From Isoetes taiwanensis (Eukaryota; Streptophyta; Lycopodiopsida; Isoetales; Isoetaceae), in NCBI GenBank assembly GCA_021234155.1, contig JAJEKV010000032.1, forward strand, positions 14,340,283-14,404,282: 64,000 bases of DNA. Reading direction: 5' to 3'. Each line of letters opens with the position of its first letter. Within the stretch, counting starts at the first letter, position 1. The translations under genes and the position numbers were made by a program. Below, piece after piece: positions 25,981-39,089 of the stretch. The notes below the pieces were generated by a model, which saw only the letters and a program-made list of their open reading frames with translations, was not told the DNA's origin and made no database searches.

Positions 25981-26598
25981 GGACTTTCAGAAATCTTTTT
26001 CAATAATGCTCTCCCTTTTGTTTATTGAGCTTCATGCATATAATATAATAAATACCCTTTTCAAATTACTAAACAAAATGACTATATATATGAGAATCCT
26101 TGTTCAAACCTTGTTATATAAAACTTTTGCGCATATGGTATGGTCGCCCTCTGCCGTGACCCCACCTCGGAGCACGGGTCAGCCCCCCGTCCCTTCGCGG
26201 CTTATCGTCATGCTGCCATGGGTATCCGCGTCTATGTACCGTCATCTTGTGGCCAGGTGTCATTATCTGGGGGTCCGTCAACCGAGACACCAGCCTCCAT
26301 CAATCGTGCCTGCATTGGCCTCTGTCGTGGGTGGAGGTCCCAGGCACCGTGCCCTGGGTGACCATACTCGTGCACTGGATGACCACGTCCGTGCTGGAGA
26401 AAATACCCCGAGCATGCTGATTTGAAACGAATTCAATGCCGATTTGAAACGAATTGGCGCCCAAAACTAGCACTCGATTGCATTCTTCCCAATTCAATTC
26501 TCCGACTCCCGCTATGGCTTCCACGGACATAAAATCTTGCCCTCCTTTCATAGTTCATATGTTCTCGAGAGAAGGCTGTGAGGAACACGAAGATAGCC

Positions 26599-29329
26599 AT
26601 GGTTTCGACGAGAGCACGAAGAGAATCCGATGCTGAAAGAGGTACCAGGAGGCCGGCATCATCCAAGAGGGTCTGCGCGCACAGGTCAAAGAGGAGGGCA
26701 CCACAGGGCAGTGCTGCTACCAGTCCAATGCCAAGGAGGCCGAGTAGGAGAGGTCAATGGACAGAGGAGCAAATGCTCGACATCCTCGAAGAGGTAAGCG
26801 AACTTGGCATTTCGATTAGAGAGGCATCTAGGAGGTCTGGTATACCAGAGTCCACAATCAGGGATTGGCTATATGGTCGAACAAGCCACAAGCAAACAAA
26901 CCATCCACAAGTATTGACAACTCTCCAAGAGGAGGAGCTCGTCAATTGGGCCCTTAGCAGGGCAGAGCAAGGGATGGGGGTTACACTATCTGCTGTCAAG
27001 GAAAAGGCAGCAGAGATGGCTAGAGCAGGGGGGTCTTGTGGTATATCTGGAGTACCAGGCAGTAAGTGGTGGAAGCTCTTTAAGCAAAGACACCCCGAAG
27101 TTGCTCTCAGGAGTCCAGAAACCCTAGATGTGGCCAGGGCCCGTGCCATGACCCAGGAGAACCTCGACAACTTCTATGCCGGGCTTAAGCAGATTTATGC
27201 TGAGTTTGCCTTCCCAGCCTCAAGGATATGGAACGCTGATGAGACTGGAATTCATGCAGGGAAAGTGAAGGGGCTGAAAATCATAGCTAGGAAGGGGGGG
27301 AATAGGGTGAGTGAGGTAGTCATGAACAACAGAGAATGGGTTACAATTTTGGTTTGTGTTAATGCTGAGGGGTATAGGATCCCCAACATGTATATTTTTA
27401 AAGGTAATCGCATGAGGCAGGACAACATTGCAAGATGTGAAGAAGGTGCCATTCAGGCTGTCCAATCTTCGGCTTGGATGACATCAGAACTGTTTAAATC
27501 ATGGCTGTCACATTTTGCAGCAAGAGTTCCAGGTGGTGTATCCCCAGATCAGCCTCACCTTATCATTTTGGATGGTCATGGCAGTCATGTAGAGCTGGAA
27601 GATATATTGGCAGCAGAGAGAAGGGCATTCACTTTGCCTTATTGCCTCCACACACATCTCATAAACTCCAACCTCTAGATGTGGCATGCTTTGCCCCTTT
27701 CAAGGCATCATTCAAGAGGCATAGAGCTGCCTACATGGTTAGCAAAGGGAGGGCAGAACCAAAGAAGGAGGAGATAGCAGAATTGATTTCACAATCAATT
27801 GCATGCGGCCTAACACCCAACAACATCAAGGCAGGTTTTAGGGCCACTGGTATATGGCCCTTTGACCAGGAGAAGGTTAAGCCAGGCCAAGAATGTACCA
27901 GGTTTGGGAGGGTGCATGTTGAAGACATTACAGCAGGCCAGGAGCAGGCTGGAGAAGATTATCATCCAGATATGGGACCAGTGGAGGCGTTTGACATGGC
28001 AGAAGTGCTCCAGCTATGGGAGGCCTTACCTGGACAACTCCCAATTGATGTGCAAAATGATCAAACGCCACATAATCCAGCTAGTGAGCAAGTGCCACAA
28101 TCTGAGCATGTGGAACATACCCATGAATTACCCATTGAAGGTACTGCTGTAGTGAGTCAGGTGCATGTCAATGATGTTGGAGGGTCTATGGCTGGCCTGC
28201 ATGAAGCATCTCAAACATGTGGCATGCCATCACAGACCATAAGGGCAAGGAAGAGAGGCTTTGCCCCAGATCTAGGAGGGAGAGTTCACATATCAAGTGA
28301 TGGTTTCTGTGAGGCATTGAGAGCAGAACAGGCTAGAAGGGCAGAGGCCGAGAAATTGAAATTGGAGCAGCTGGCAGCAAGGAAGGTTGAGACTGCAAGG
28401 AGGCTGAAAGGGAGGAGGCTGCCAAGAGGGCACAGGCTAACAGGGAGGAGAGAGAGAGGAGGAAGTTAGCTGATGCAAGGGAGGCTGCAAGTGCTGCAAG
28501 GCTTAGGGAGTTTATGTACCCAAGGGGGATGTCTAGAGTGGCATCCATATTTGGTTTTCAAAGGGTGTTGAGCGAGGAGGTTAAGACAATAAGATTACAG
28601 GTGAGGAACAGACTTAGGGTGAGACAAGGGTTAAGTCCACTTGAGGCACCCATTGCAGTAAATCAGATGTCCCCAGGAATTGACCAAGTTCTTGAACCTG
28701 CTGTTCCTGCTAGTCCCTGTGTAGACCTGAACTCACAACCATTGGAGGATGCTGATGAAGAGCAAGTCATGTGCAGTTTAGATGACACACATATCTGCTC
28801 GGGTGATGCTGGTCATGTGCATAATGTAAGTATAGAGGGTTGCATACCTCTAGTTAGGCCTGTAGCAAACCCAATCAGCACACTCAATTCCCCATTGAAG
28901 AGATGGGACTTGCCAGCTCCACAGCAACATGCTGACATTGGTCACGGCAACTCAATGAGACTGGACACCCAGGGATGGGTGAACTATGCTGCCGCCAATA
29001 CAGGACCCGAACATGACCAGGATGCTGCAATAGACAAGGCAAGGATTATCAGGGAGATGGTGGAAATTGGGGTGGACGCTGCAATTGTAAGCCGTGCAAA
29101 GGGGATGGATGTTGGGTTTGCAAGGATATGGAGGGCTGACATGGCTCGAGTAACCCAGCCAACTCCAAGGTTTGGGGAGGGGACCTCATTCATAGCTACA
29201 CCCGCTAATAGTCAGGTATGTTTGGTGACCTTGCACTCTTAATTTTCAGTTTACCTTTTATTTGGCACTGCTATTAACAGACAATGTGCACAGGTATCCG
29301 AAGACTCGGATGAAACCCAAGACAATTAA
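26599..29329 (+). pseudogene. pogo-like (Tc1/mariner superfamily) transposase with long C-terminal extension
   Basis: A DDE_1-type cut-and-paste transposase. Order: basic NLS-like start (KRVCAHRSKRR), psq helix-turn-helix (REASRRSGIPESTIRDWLYG), CENP-B-type HTH (LTTLQEEELVNWAL, SKWWKLFKQRHP), then the catalytic domain with NADETG (first D), ILDGHGSH (second D) and LPPHTSHKLQPLD (third D). An acidic middle and a K/R/E-rich coiled coil follow (near 28320-28500), then a tail including MVEIGVDAAIVSRAKG. The final exon is joined by a 78-base intron (29216-29293) and ends EDSDETQDN at TAA 29327. Two single-base frameshifts (near 27617 and 28406) interrupt one continuous protein of about 880 residues, far longer than usual for pogo. 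ATG 26599 was chosen as the start; 26578 is also possible. No TIRs identified. Confidence 0.85.
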
Positions 29330-29382
29330 GACTTTGGACAACTTATTGTATAAAATATATGAACAAAATAGTGAACTTGTTG

Positions 29383-29468
29383 TACACTTCTTATTGATCA
29401 AAATAGTGAACTGACTGTTGCACATTCTACACTTCTTATTGATCAAAATAGTGAACTGACTGTTGCAT
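29383..29468. repeat. 45-bp tandem repeat, two copies
   Basis: TACACTTCTTATTGATCAAA...GTGAACTGACTGTTGC at 29383 and 29428. A third partial copy of the AAAATAGTGAACT part lies just upstream. It directly follows the transposase stop. Confidence 0.85.
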
Positions 29469-29689
29469 AAATAACAGCAGCAATGAACACAAATAATTTA
29501 AGCAATGAACACAAGCAACAGTGCCAGTAATAAGAAGATCATTCCATTATACAAAATGATGATCATACAAAATTGAGCCCTAAGGCTGCACAAAATAAGC
29601 CCGAAGGGCCGTTTCACAACATAAACCAAGAAGGAAGAGGAGGGGAGGATCATCCAGACTGGCCTTTCTGTACAAAGGGGGCTGCAGCT

Positions 29690-30190
29690 CATTAACCTAC
29701 GGGGCTCTGGAAGAGCACATGGTCTCCTTCTGTGATCACGATCTGGCAGTGGATAAGATCATTTTCGGAACGGCCCGCTCAACTTGAGAGACGATTTCGG
29801 GCGAGACCTCGACACTTACGGATGAACCCACGACCGTTGTGATCTCGGCCGGGGTAACCAAACAGTTCCTAATTTTGAACGAATTATGAGTCGTTGAGGT
29901 CGAAGAGCTAGCAGGGGAGGGTGGAGCACTCGGAAGAGGGCGAGCCCTCTTGGACGGATCATACCCGCCACCCCTTACCACGTCCCACCTCCCGCCGGAC
30001 CCGGGATAACTGGTTCTTCTAGAATCCATGGCGCCTGATCTGTGGTACCACAATGAAAAAACACAAGATCAATGGAAGACTCGATACCAAAAACATATCA
30101 GACGCTCAGAACTTACCTCCGACGATTGGGACTCCCGGATGCTTGAGCGGAATGGACTACCGCCTGCTCAATCTCTCAATTTAAAGTCTT
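29690..30190 (-). CDS. small gene of unknown function with 5' UTR intron, convergent with transposase
   Basis: ATG at 30029 opens a 97-codon frame (to 29736): MDSRRTSYPGSGGRWDVVRG, a Pro/Ser-rich linker, then RNCLVTPAEITTVVGSSVSV and PEIVSQVERAVP. Just upstream, CCACAG with acceptor at 30040 and donor GTAAGT at 30111-30116 define a clean 77-base 5' UTR intron. The C-terminus may be frameshifted near 29765: the next frame continues coherently to a stop near 29698. I do not recognise the family. Its tail-to-tail placement with the transposase allows it to be a second gene of the same element, but it could be a host gene. Confidence 0.5.
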
Positions 30191-30219
30191 AACTGTAATG
30201 ATGGTTTAGGATTTCGAAA

Positions 30220-30242
30220 AATTTGGCTTTTAAAGCCAAATT
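30220..30242. repeat. near-perfect 23-bp palindrome
   Basis: AATTTGGCTTT and AAAGCCAAATT around a single central T. It sits upstream of the small minus-strand gene. Confidence 0.8.
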
Positions 30243-33068
30243 AATTTTCATCCGGACAAGACAGAGAATGTTCCTGCCAATTTGGTGCAAGATTTGGGGT
30301 TGGAGTGGAGAAATTCAGCTCGAATTTTGGCGGAAGAGGGCCAAAAAGCCAACGGTAACCGTTGGTGGTACCTCGAAAGCCGGTACCATACGTACCGGTA
30401 GCTGGCGACGTAGGCCTCGTATACGGCACCTAAGGATTAGATGTGGCCCGACCGTGGGAGACGGTATGGCGTGCAGATTCACTCAAGTGCGCGGTAGTGG
30501 CAACCGATGCGCGTTAGCATGCAACAACCCCCGCTAAAGAAGGCCTCGGGTACCACGCAGTGTGGTTAGGGGCCTCGCGACGGTGGACGCTTGACCCCCC
30601 TTCCTTTATGTCACCATAACTTTCTAGTCCGATTGAATTTGGGAAAATTGTCTTCGGGGAAGATGCTAAGGACAACATTAGGTATCCGAATGAATTGACG
30701 GATCGAGGGACGCGTGAAATCCGGATGTATGAGGACAATTTGCCCCTTAAGTGCGCGGAACATGGCGACCATACCCTAGCTTCTGGCAAGAATGTATGAA
30801 AACGACCAGATCTAGAATACATCAGACAAATTCAATTGATCTATAATAGTTCTCATTCTAATGAAACATTGACTAAACACATCTCATCATTTGTATAACT
30901 TTTGTGGGAGTCTACGTTGAAAATGGCTCAAATATTTATGCTGAAATACCATCATAACTTCCTATATGCTCAAGCAGAGTGGGATAGGACTTCAGTTTTA
31001 TGATAGCATTCCAAGGTTTGGAGTTGAAGAAAACCAATATGTATATATTGGTGTGCCGTAAGCATGTATTGGGGCAACAAATTTTCTACATGGAAGACTC
31101 TACATAGGCAAATTACTAAAAATGGTCTGAGCTCTAATTTTGCTAGGGGCAAGCAACACTAGGCACACATTTGCTAGTAGACCATCTAAAAAGCAAGTAT
31201 TGAAGCGCTAAGTAAACTTAAGATATTCATACCTTGGTTGCGGGGATTCCAGTGGTAGAATGCCGACTGACAGTATCACACCTCCCTGACACAATAATTG
31301 CGCATCCAGAATGATTACGCCTGCCCTTTAAATGGATTTGAAGCATTTTTTCGCACTTCGGGGTTTGAAATGTGCTGTTGCATAAAAACAAGTAGGAGCG
31401 AAGAAAAAATAAATGAAGTGCTCCTAGATTGAACCAAGCCCAAAAAATGGTGAGAGCTAGGTAGTAAGCATGTAACTGCACATTTTTGCCATGCAGTTAC
31501 ATTTGGAATCCCATGGGCTGTTGCCAATATCACAATCACTGCTCGAATCATGACAACTAGGGCATTAATATTGTAAGCCCACTAAATAATACTGCTTCTA
31601 AGGCTATGGTTAGGGTTAAGGTTGGGGGTAAAAAAAAAGTTTCTTCTTTCCCTCTCCGTGGACGTTAAAAAATTTATTCTTATTCTATTCTATTCTTCCA
31701 ATGGTTTGGAATCTAGTTGTAACTAGCTTTACTGAGGCTATATTTTTCGAAAGAAACGTGGGAGATCAACGAAATCAAGGCAAAAAAATAATGATCCTAC
31801 TTTATTTAGCCATTCTGTTTAAAAGGAGAAAGGTAATTCATTGCAGAGGGGCAACAGTGCTATTCCGGCGATGCACCCCAAAAATGTTTCAATCACAGGC
31901 ATTGCCATATCATAGTGGGCACCATAACCAGTTTTCCACTTCTCCAACAAATGCATTTCTGAGCTCCAAGATTGTAGATTTGAAACAGGAAAAAAACCAT
32001 CAAGCATCATCATCACATGGGTCTCTTTGGCATTTGTAATAGACAGGATATGTTGCGTGGTGAGGTAACTTATCATTTATGCAATGCTTTTCTGGCTGGA
32101 AGGAAAACTGATTCTTCAGTCTCTATGCCAAGTGTGGTGTGTATGAACGTTTCTTCACCCGGGAATGATTGGAAGGAACCTTTTTTTCACGATTGCATCC
32201 AAGGAGATGTGATTATTGTTGTGGTTCAGAAACTTATTTTTCACGAAGCTGAAAGACAAACAACACAAATCATGGAACTTAAGTGAAGCACGGAGCCTAG
32301 CCAGTCATTATTTGTAATGTATTCCTTAGTTGTAAAAGACTTTCACGCGACTTCTCTTAGTACTATGACTCTAACGGAGCACAAACTTAGTGAAAGTGTG
32401 CGATGGCGAAAAGCTTTTACAGCAGACTTTTCTGGGAGAGACTAAATGACAGGGAAACCAGCAACATCTCCATTGTTTTCCTCCACTTGAAAGAGCTGGA
32501 TCTACCTGTTTCTGAAAGTATCGTGTTGAATTATGCTGTTCTTAACTTTTTACTCCAAAAATGTGGCCCGTAAAACCGAATTGCAAAAAGAAAATTGCCA
32601 GTCAGAAAACAATGTAATAATACAGATTGACTCTTGCTTATCACACAGAAATTGGATCTTGTCTTATGTTAGAACCCCCTGCATTACATCTGAAGTGCAC
32701 TCATTATGTGCTGCCACATTAATCAAGATCTGAGCAGCAATCATATCAGAGCAACTTTGCTACTAATAATTTATGTTCATTTACATTGTTCTTTAGGTAA
32801 TTTTTATTTTCCACAATTTTATTCTCTTGTGTGCATATCCAGGATTAAAACATCTGGCTCTACAACATTCTACAACATTCCCTATATTACAGACAGTTCA
32901 ATGCACAGACTCTTCAGGTTTTTCTCAAGGCATAACCCTTCAATTTTGTTCTGGCAAACCTTTAATTCAATGGGTATTACATAGATTTCTCTCAGTGAAG
33001 AAAAAAGCTTGATGATGTATTTCTTTATTGTTCAGTTTTTATGTTTACTAATTGCACCATTTTTGTAG
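30243..33068. other. no firm gene; LINE/SINE tail at 31651-31696
   Basis: Frames here are short and unfamiliar. CTCCGTGGACGTTAAAAAAT followed by TTCTATTCTATTC (31651-31696) is a retroelement 3' tail also seen at 49263-49325 and 49605-49670. A frame at 32827-33012 ends just before the FtsZ-like exons and may hold an upstream exon (QFCSGKPLIQWVLHRFLS), but the phase does not join cleanly. Confidence 0.5.
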
Positions 33069-33457
33069 GTGAAGCTTCACCTCTACTGACTTTCCTGGTA
33101 AGTCTTTACTTTTCTAAACTGTACACTATGGGTTTCAGACGCGTGTACTTCTAATTATTTCCAGGTTTTAGGATCGGGGAGCAATGTTGATCTCAATATT
33201 GCCTCTCAAATAGTGAACACAACAAAATCCACACATACACTTATTGTTGGCATAATTATTAAGCCATTTACTTTTGAAGGTGCACGACGGCTTGGAAAGG
33301 TAATTCCTTAGCGTTATAAATATGCCCTAGTTTATTTTGGGTTGTTCAATTGAAAGTCGGTTAATTGTCAGAATTCTTACTGAACCATTCTGTTTATACA
33401 ACGAGCAGGTTGAAGAGATGATTGATTCACTCCATGCTTCTAGAGATTTACTTCTTG
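33069..33457 (+). CDS. FtsZ/ARC3-like gene, three internal exons (partial)
   Basis: Three exons with consensus splice sites: 33069-33097, 33165-33299 (exactly 45 codons) and 33409-33457. Joined, they read EASPLLTFL, VLGSGSNVDLNIASQIV, THTLIVGIIIKPFTFEGARR, and LGKVEEMIDSLHASRDLLL. The block LTVGIVxxPFxFEGxRR is the hallmark at the start of the FtsZ C-terminal GTPase subdomain. The glycine-rich nucleotide loop expected just before it is absent, as in the degenerate FtsZ-like protein ARC3, which positions the chloroplast division ring. First and last exons were not found, so it may be a fragment. Family call is moderate; ARC3 over FtsZ is inference. Confidence 0.5.
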
Positions 33458-36400
33458 GTATGTAATGAAAAAAATATGTTTTCTCTGGAAAATTGCTGTA
33501 TAGGGTCATGTTGTATACTGTTACTAAGATAATTGTCTATCAGATGATTGCTGCAAATCTGCAAGGACTGATATACAACTTGGTCATGCTAAAACTCACT
33601 TTATAACCATGTTAGCTGGATGATACTTGTAATATATGATGTTAAAAGCATATATACTGGCAACATACTACAGATGTGCCATATCTTCCTTATTGTTATG
33701 ATCAATCTAGACAGCGTGCATCAAATATGGAGAAATTATATCTTATGATAAGGCTAATCCATCACTCAACAAATTCTGTCTCATGGGTCCGTGTCTTTGT
33801 TAAATTGACAAATAAAAAGATGCTTTAAAGCTACATGGTATTTTCAGAGACCATTCCTGGTTTAGGCACGTGAGTATATGTACGCCCTAGCTCATATCCT
33901 ATAAAAGTAGTAATACCATTGGCTTACCAATGTAATTTGGATCATGCAATGCTATTAAGTTTTCCATTTACGAAGTTTACAGTATTTCATGAATCATGAA
34001 TTATGTTTTTGCTTATTTATCTCTCTATTATGTCTCCAGAAGAGACCCTCATTTAGATGCAGTTTTAAGAGCTAGTGTGTGGACAAACAACTATCATACC
34101 TAAAGGAATTTGAACTTCGGGTGTAGATTTAAGATCACATAAGAGGTTCAAATGACATAAGCATCTAATGAGTTATAAAACTGGCCATAGATTATATACT
34201 ATAGAATCTAACAATTAAGGGACCGTCACAACAATTGCATATATAAACCAATGGTTTACCTTATATGATATGTATACTATTTTATAAACCAATGGTTAGC
34301 AGAGCACAACTAGCCATACCTTGGGCCTATATAAGCAAATGGGCTATAGATAATATAAGGATTCATCACAAGGGGAAAGAGGATTTAAAATGGACTTTGC
34401 AATATCTAATAATAAGATCCACACTACACTTAAATGCAATTCTATTGACCATGCATTCCTTTACATCTACTATATGATTACATTTAGCACTTTAAGTTCA
34501 TCTACAATCTACCTATTCCACACGTCCACGTCTACAACTAATGCCCGGCATCGCCAGGCACACGTTTCTAGTATTGCTCTACAATTTTAGGGTCTTGTTA
34601 AGTCTATTACCTTTCTATTTTGCAACTACTATACTATGTCCATGGACATCCATGGCCTTCTCAACTTGTTATCTTGCTATGCTCAGCTAGTGACAAAAGA
34701 GCCCAGGATTATTGAGTACTCAATTGTGGTCTTATAATGGGGCATCAAGAATTCCCACCTTGAACAACACAAATAACCATTATGGTCTTACAATAGGGCA
34801 TCAAAAGCTCCTGCCTTAAACAACATAAATAACGACAACGCCATATTTCAGTGCGTTAACAACGGTATTGAATTTCAGTATAAGCATGTTTCCCATCTTT
34901 TTACTCCATCTTCTAGAAAGTATTGTTGTCATAAATCTTGCTCCAAGCTCTTGCAATTTCTACAATTCCTATAATAATAACAATAAAAAAATTATTTCAG
35001 AAAGCATTGCCTAAACCCAGAATGTTTTGATGGTGCAAGCCACATTGGAAAATGTTCTTATCAACATGACATAATAACAGCAATGATGGTGGCTATATGC
35101 AGATAAATGATCAATGCATCATGGAACTAAAAGGAGTAATTTATGCCCTATGCATATGTTGGAAAACATATTGTGCATACGACTTTTATTGCATGCAATT
35201 TCAAGAAAGATAAAGGAAGAATTACCCTGAACCACCGAACATATAGTCACAGAAAAGGCCACTGAAATCTAAAGTAGCAGCACTTTTTGTCATCCCATTC
35301 GGATCTTCTTAACAAACTCCTGAAGAATAAAAAACCTGTATGAAAAACATGTTTCCAACTGCCTCTAACATTTAAGTTTTACGAAAAGAATTGCAAGCTT
35401 TGAACTTCCGAGAATGTTAGCATAAAATGGTTGGAACTGCGAGCTTCGAATATCAGAAAAATCAGGTTGGTTTAGACTTGATTAACTTGAAGAAATCTAG
35501 ATGGTATACATTATACCAGTTCCGTTCATCTTAACAATGGGTATATACCCTCCCAACAAACACTTCTCCGATAATCTTTAGAAGTAAGTATGTTGCCAAG
35601 GTACCCAACAACTGAAAAAGTTACGATGCAGGTCTGACTGAACATGTGTTCTCATCACATAACTTAAGGGGCTAGAATCCATAAATTTATAAATTCCAAG
35701 ATCATTTGATTATATCTTCAATAGTTTTTATGTGCTTTGGCTTAACAGATATTCTGGTTGACAACTGAAGATTTTGCAACTGAGGATTTGAACACATAAG
35801 TGGCTGCATAGAATTCACATGCTTCTTCCTCTGCGCAACGAAGATGCCACTTGCCATTGGTGCCTTTCTGCAGAAATAGCTTTTCTGCTGACTGAGTAAA
35901 GTTATTTTTGGCCTTCTGCAAAAGCAGTTCTAACTTGAAACTGATAGACTATTGTACCTCTATACTTGATCTGCATGAATATGCTTTTGCATTGTTCTAT
36001 GACAGTTTAGAACTCTCTACTTTAAGCTATTTCTTGCTACTGCATCCTTTAGAGCAGATATCTGTGATTTCAATAATCCTACGGTAACAAAAATGCTAGA
36101 ATGCCATTTATGATCAACAGACCGAAATGCATTTTTCCCTTAAAATGTTGTCATAGGCTCCTCAAGCACAATACCAAAGGAAGCAGAAGACTCACCTGTT
36201 GTAGGTGAGGACAACCTAATAGTACAATCATCCCCACAAGACCATCCGGATGAGCTATAGTTAAAAAGTGGAAAAAAAAAAAAGAAAAGAAAAGGGCTTA
36301 CTTTACTGATGGCCTTCAGCTCAATCAATCCTTCTTTCCTTCCACGATCTCTGCAATGTATCGTGGTAATATTTTCCCCCTCATCATGTGCTAAACATTG

Positions 36401-37788
36401 TTAGCCAATAACTATATTGCTTTACATAATTAGAAATATCTTACCTGCATTAGTGCTTTTGATGTTTTCTTGATGATGTGATTATGTGACAATAACCTGT
36501 GGGGATTGCAAAAGCCTTGGAAGCTAAAAGGGTCGGTATGGATGTTATGTTGCCCCGGATTTTCCATTGCTCTGTATTTTCGTTGAATCCAGCAGAACCC
36601 AGCAAAATTTTTTACTGCCCTAGTTCTGCTGCCCCTGATTGGTCGGATGTTGCCTCAACCTTATACAAAAGCAACTGAAAAGAAACCTCGGGAAGATCCT
36701 ATCTCCTTCAATGCTTCCTAGTTGCTCCACAGCATGGTGAGCCGATCGACCTGCTCCAGACCCGCTATTCCATACCCGAACCCACTGCTGCTACTCCTAT
36801 ATCAACAAACCCTACTGCCTTACTATAAAGAACTCCCGACCTGATGCGTCGAACCTAACCCGTAATCGATCTAGAGCGCAAGATGTCGCCATGGGGCATG
36901 AATGAATCTCAACCGCCCAATTTAGGGGACGATGCATTTATACTTACACCAAAACCTTATAATATAAGATCTTTGTATGTGATGTGCACCAGTATTGTGC
37001 ATTGATCATTCTTCAAATGCAAACTTTCGATCTCTTACTGTATTTTGAATATGTAATTTTTAGAAAAATCTATTACTAATATAACTATGTCTTTTGAAAA
37101 TTGGCTAAGCACTCCCTAAACTGTTTAGCCTGCCATCTACCTTTAATTGTGGGGAATAAAATTTGTCAACACATTCTTTGCATATTCCAAGACATCAGCA
37201 ATAGTACTCGTCTTGTACACGAGCTTCACAATTGGTTTAGGTACTACTTATCAGGTTCATTAGATGGTTCAACCACCTGTAACATTCCATAAAACTTATT
37301 TATTGTTGAATATGAAATAATTTGAAATATAACAGCACACTAAAGTAGCCAACATAAGGGTTTACTCTATCAAATGTCTCCCAGTCAACTGTATGTGTAG
37401 CACTTCTATTCAATTCTTATGGACATATAGGTAATTTTGAAGGATCACATAAATAGCATTTCAGTAGCATGCAATTACGTTGATACCACTCATCTGATAT
37501 GTCCTTGGCACGAACCAATGAAATCCACATGTCACTTGATGCTTGTATATCATCAATTTGGCTTCACATTTAGGGCTAGGACCACATGCAACACATGTAC
37601 AATTACATTATGTTCCATGAATCTTTGTATCCAATCGCATCTTGTTAATTGCTTGTCTTACATAAGCTAACCTCATGTGATAAACACAGCACCAGATCTC
37701 CTTGAAATCTTTCATAAAATGAGACTTGCATTAAAACCATAAGCATGGTAAAGTAAACAAATAAGCATGGGAAGCTAAACAAAGTTAG
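33458..37788. other. no firm gene; possible terminal exon at 36153-36258
   Basis: Mostly AT-rich sequence without recognisable domains. After a possible acceptor (TTGTCATAG), a short plus-strand frame reads SSSTIPKEAEDSPVV, NLIVQSSPQDHPDEL and stop at 36258. This looks like protein rather than noise and could be a last exon of the upstream FtsZ-like gene, but nothing links them beyond order. Confidence 0.35.
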
Positions 37789-38730
37789 CTAAACCGACCT
37801 CAATCCCTTCAAGAAATGTAGAGAATTCAATATTTTATTGCCTTTGGCAATCTTAATTTGAATCACATGCTTCTCGCATGGAGACGCTCTTGAATTGTTG
37901 GTCCAGAACTCAACCACAAGCTTTTGTTGATGATAAGTAAGTTTTTCAGACCTGGTTTGTCTCTTAAACATTGTTCAGGGACCTTCACTAATTTCTGCTA
38001 CTACTCTTGTGTGTATTGCTGTTGTAACATATTCTCTGCTCAAATTCAAACATTCAGATAGCCTTCCATAGTTAGTTCTTTTAGGGGCAACATCATAAAT
38101 CATTGCTGAGGTCCGAGCTCTGACCACACCAGTTTTCCTGTCATATTTATGTTGAGCTAATGACTTCCTCAAATTATCCACTGTTGTCGACATTGTTTTC
38201 ACTTCTTTCAATTCCAATACTTGATATTCTGGCAGCCGTTTAGCAGCGCCTTGAAGAATGTCTTCCCTGTGCTGCTATGAAGCATTTGCACATACCTTGT
38301 TATAGACTACAATTTCTTTTCAAATTTGTTGTTTTCTTCTCTTGCTTAATCCATTGATAGGGCCATCTTTCTTTACGTCTGCTTCTCTTGCTCTTTTCCT
38401 TGCTCTTTGCTCTCTCATTTTTATTGCATGCAATTTTCTATATAGTGATTCCAGATCTTCAAAGCTATTGTTGCTGGATCTCACCATCACATTTAAAACA
38501 ATTAGCATTCTAATAGTTCAAGAATGTATAACATTGGCAAGTAGTTTTAAAGCACTTACCAAAGGTTGTAGGTAAATCAAAAGCTGCCTGAAAACTATCA
38601 CATCTTTCTTCAAGATCGAATTTCTTGAGTGGTTCAAATTCAGTGGTAGCATCACGAACATCAAACTGAGTGTTAAATCGAAATTCTTCTTCACAATTTG
38701 TAGTTCTTCTCCAACAGAAAGATTTCAATT
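37789..38730 (-). pseudogene. broken multi-exon gene, probably transposon-derived
   Basis: Read from right to left on the minus strand: FNTQFDVRDATTEFEPLKKF (38510-38728); SFEDLESLYRKLHAIKMREQ with a basic RARKRAREADVKK run (38320-38508); VRARTSAMIYDVAPKRTNYG and LNLSREYVTTAIHTR (37975-38217); TYHQQKLVVEFWTNNSRASP (37789-37971). The last block, with a W/F-hydrophobic helix then an S-R-x-S-P motif, recalls the region before the catalytic-like domain in large DUF7869-type plant and animal repeat proteins. Frames change between blocks and no start was found. Family resemblance is from memory and weak. Confidence 0.4.
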
Positions 38731-39089
38731 CTCTGCTGGTTTGAATTGACTATTAGCCTCACAACCATCTAAAATTCAGGTTCATTGGTTAGCCATCATA
38801 TTTGCAAGCAATTGATCAGTTATTCAAGATATTACCATTGTTAGTATCAAATCTAGATTCCCCGTCAATATTTGCAGTTCTATTCTATTCTATTCTCCAA
38901 CAAGAAGATCTGCTGCCTCAATGACAGTGTAGTTTTCAGTTGATTGAAGAAAGTTATCTGCAAGCGAGAGCATAAGCATACAAATTCCTTGGATTGTTGT
39001 CCCAAATTGTAGATACTGCTTATCATTTTTTTAGTATCAAACACGACATTATGCTTTGAACTAAATTAGAGAAATATTCACTACAAGGG

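Noticed and set aside
26140-26425. GC-rich frames upstream of the pogo transposase
   Set aside because: Three overlapping frames, none with a recognisable domain; probably untranslated leader or flank of the element.
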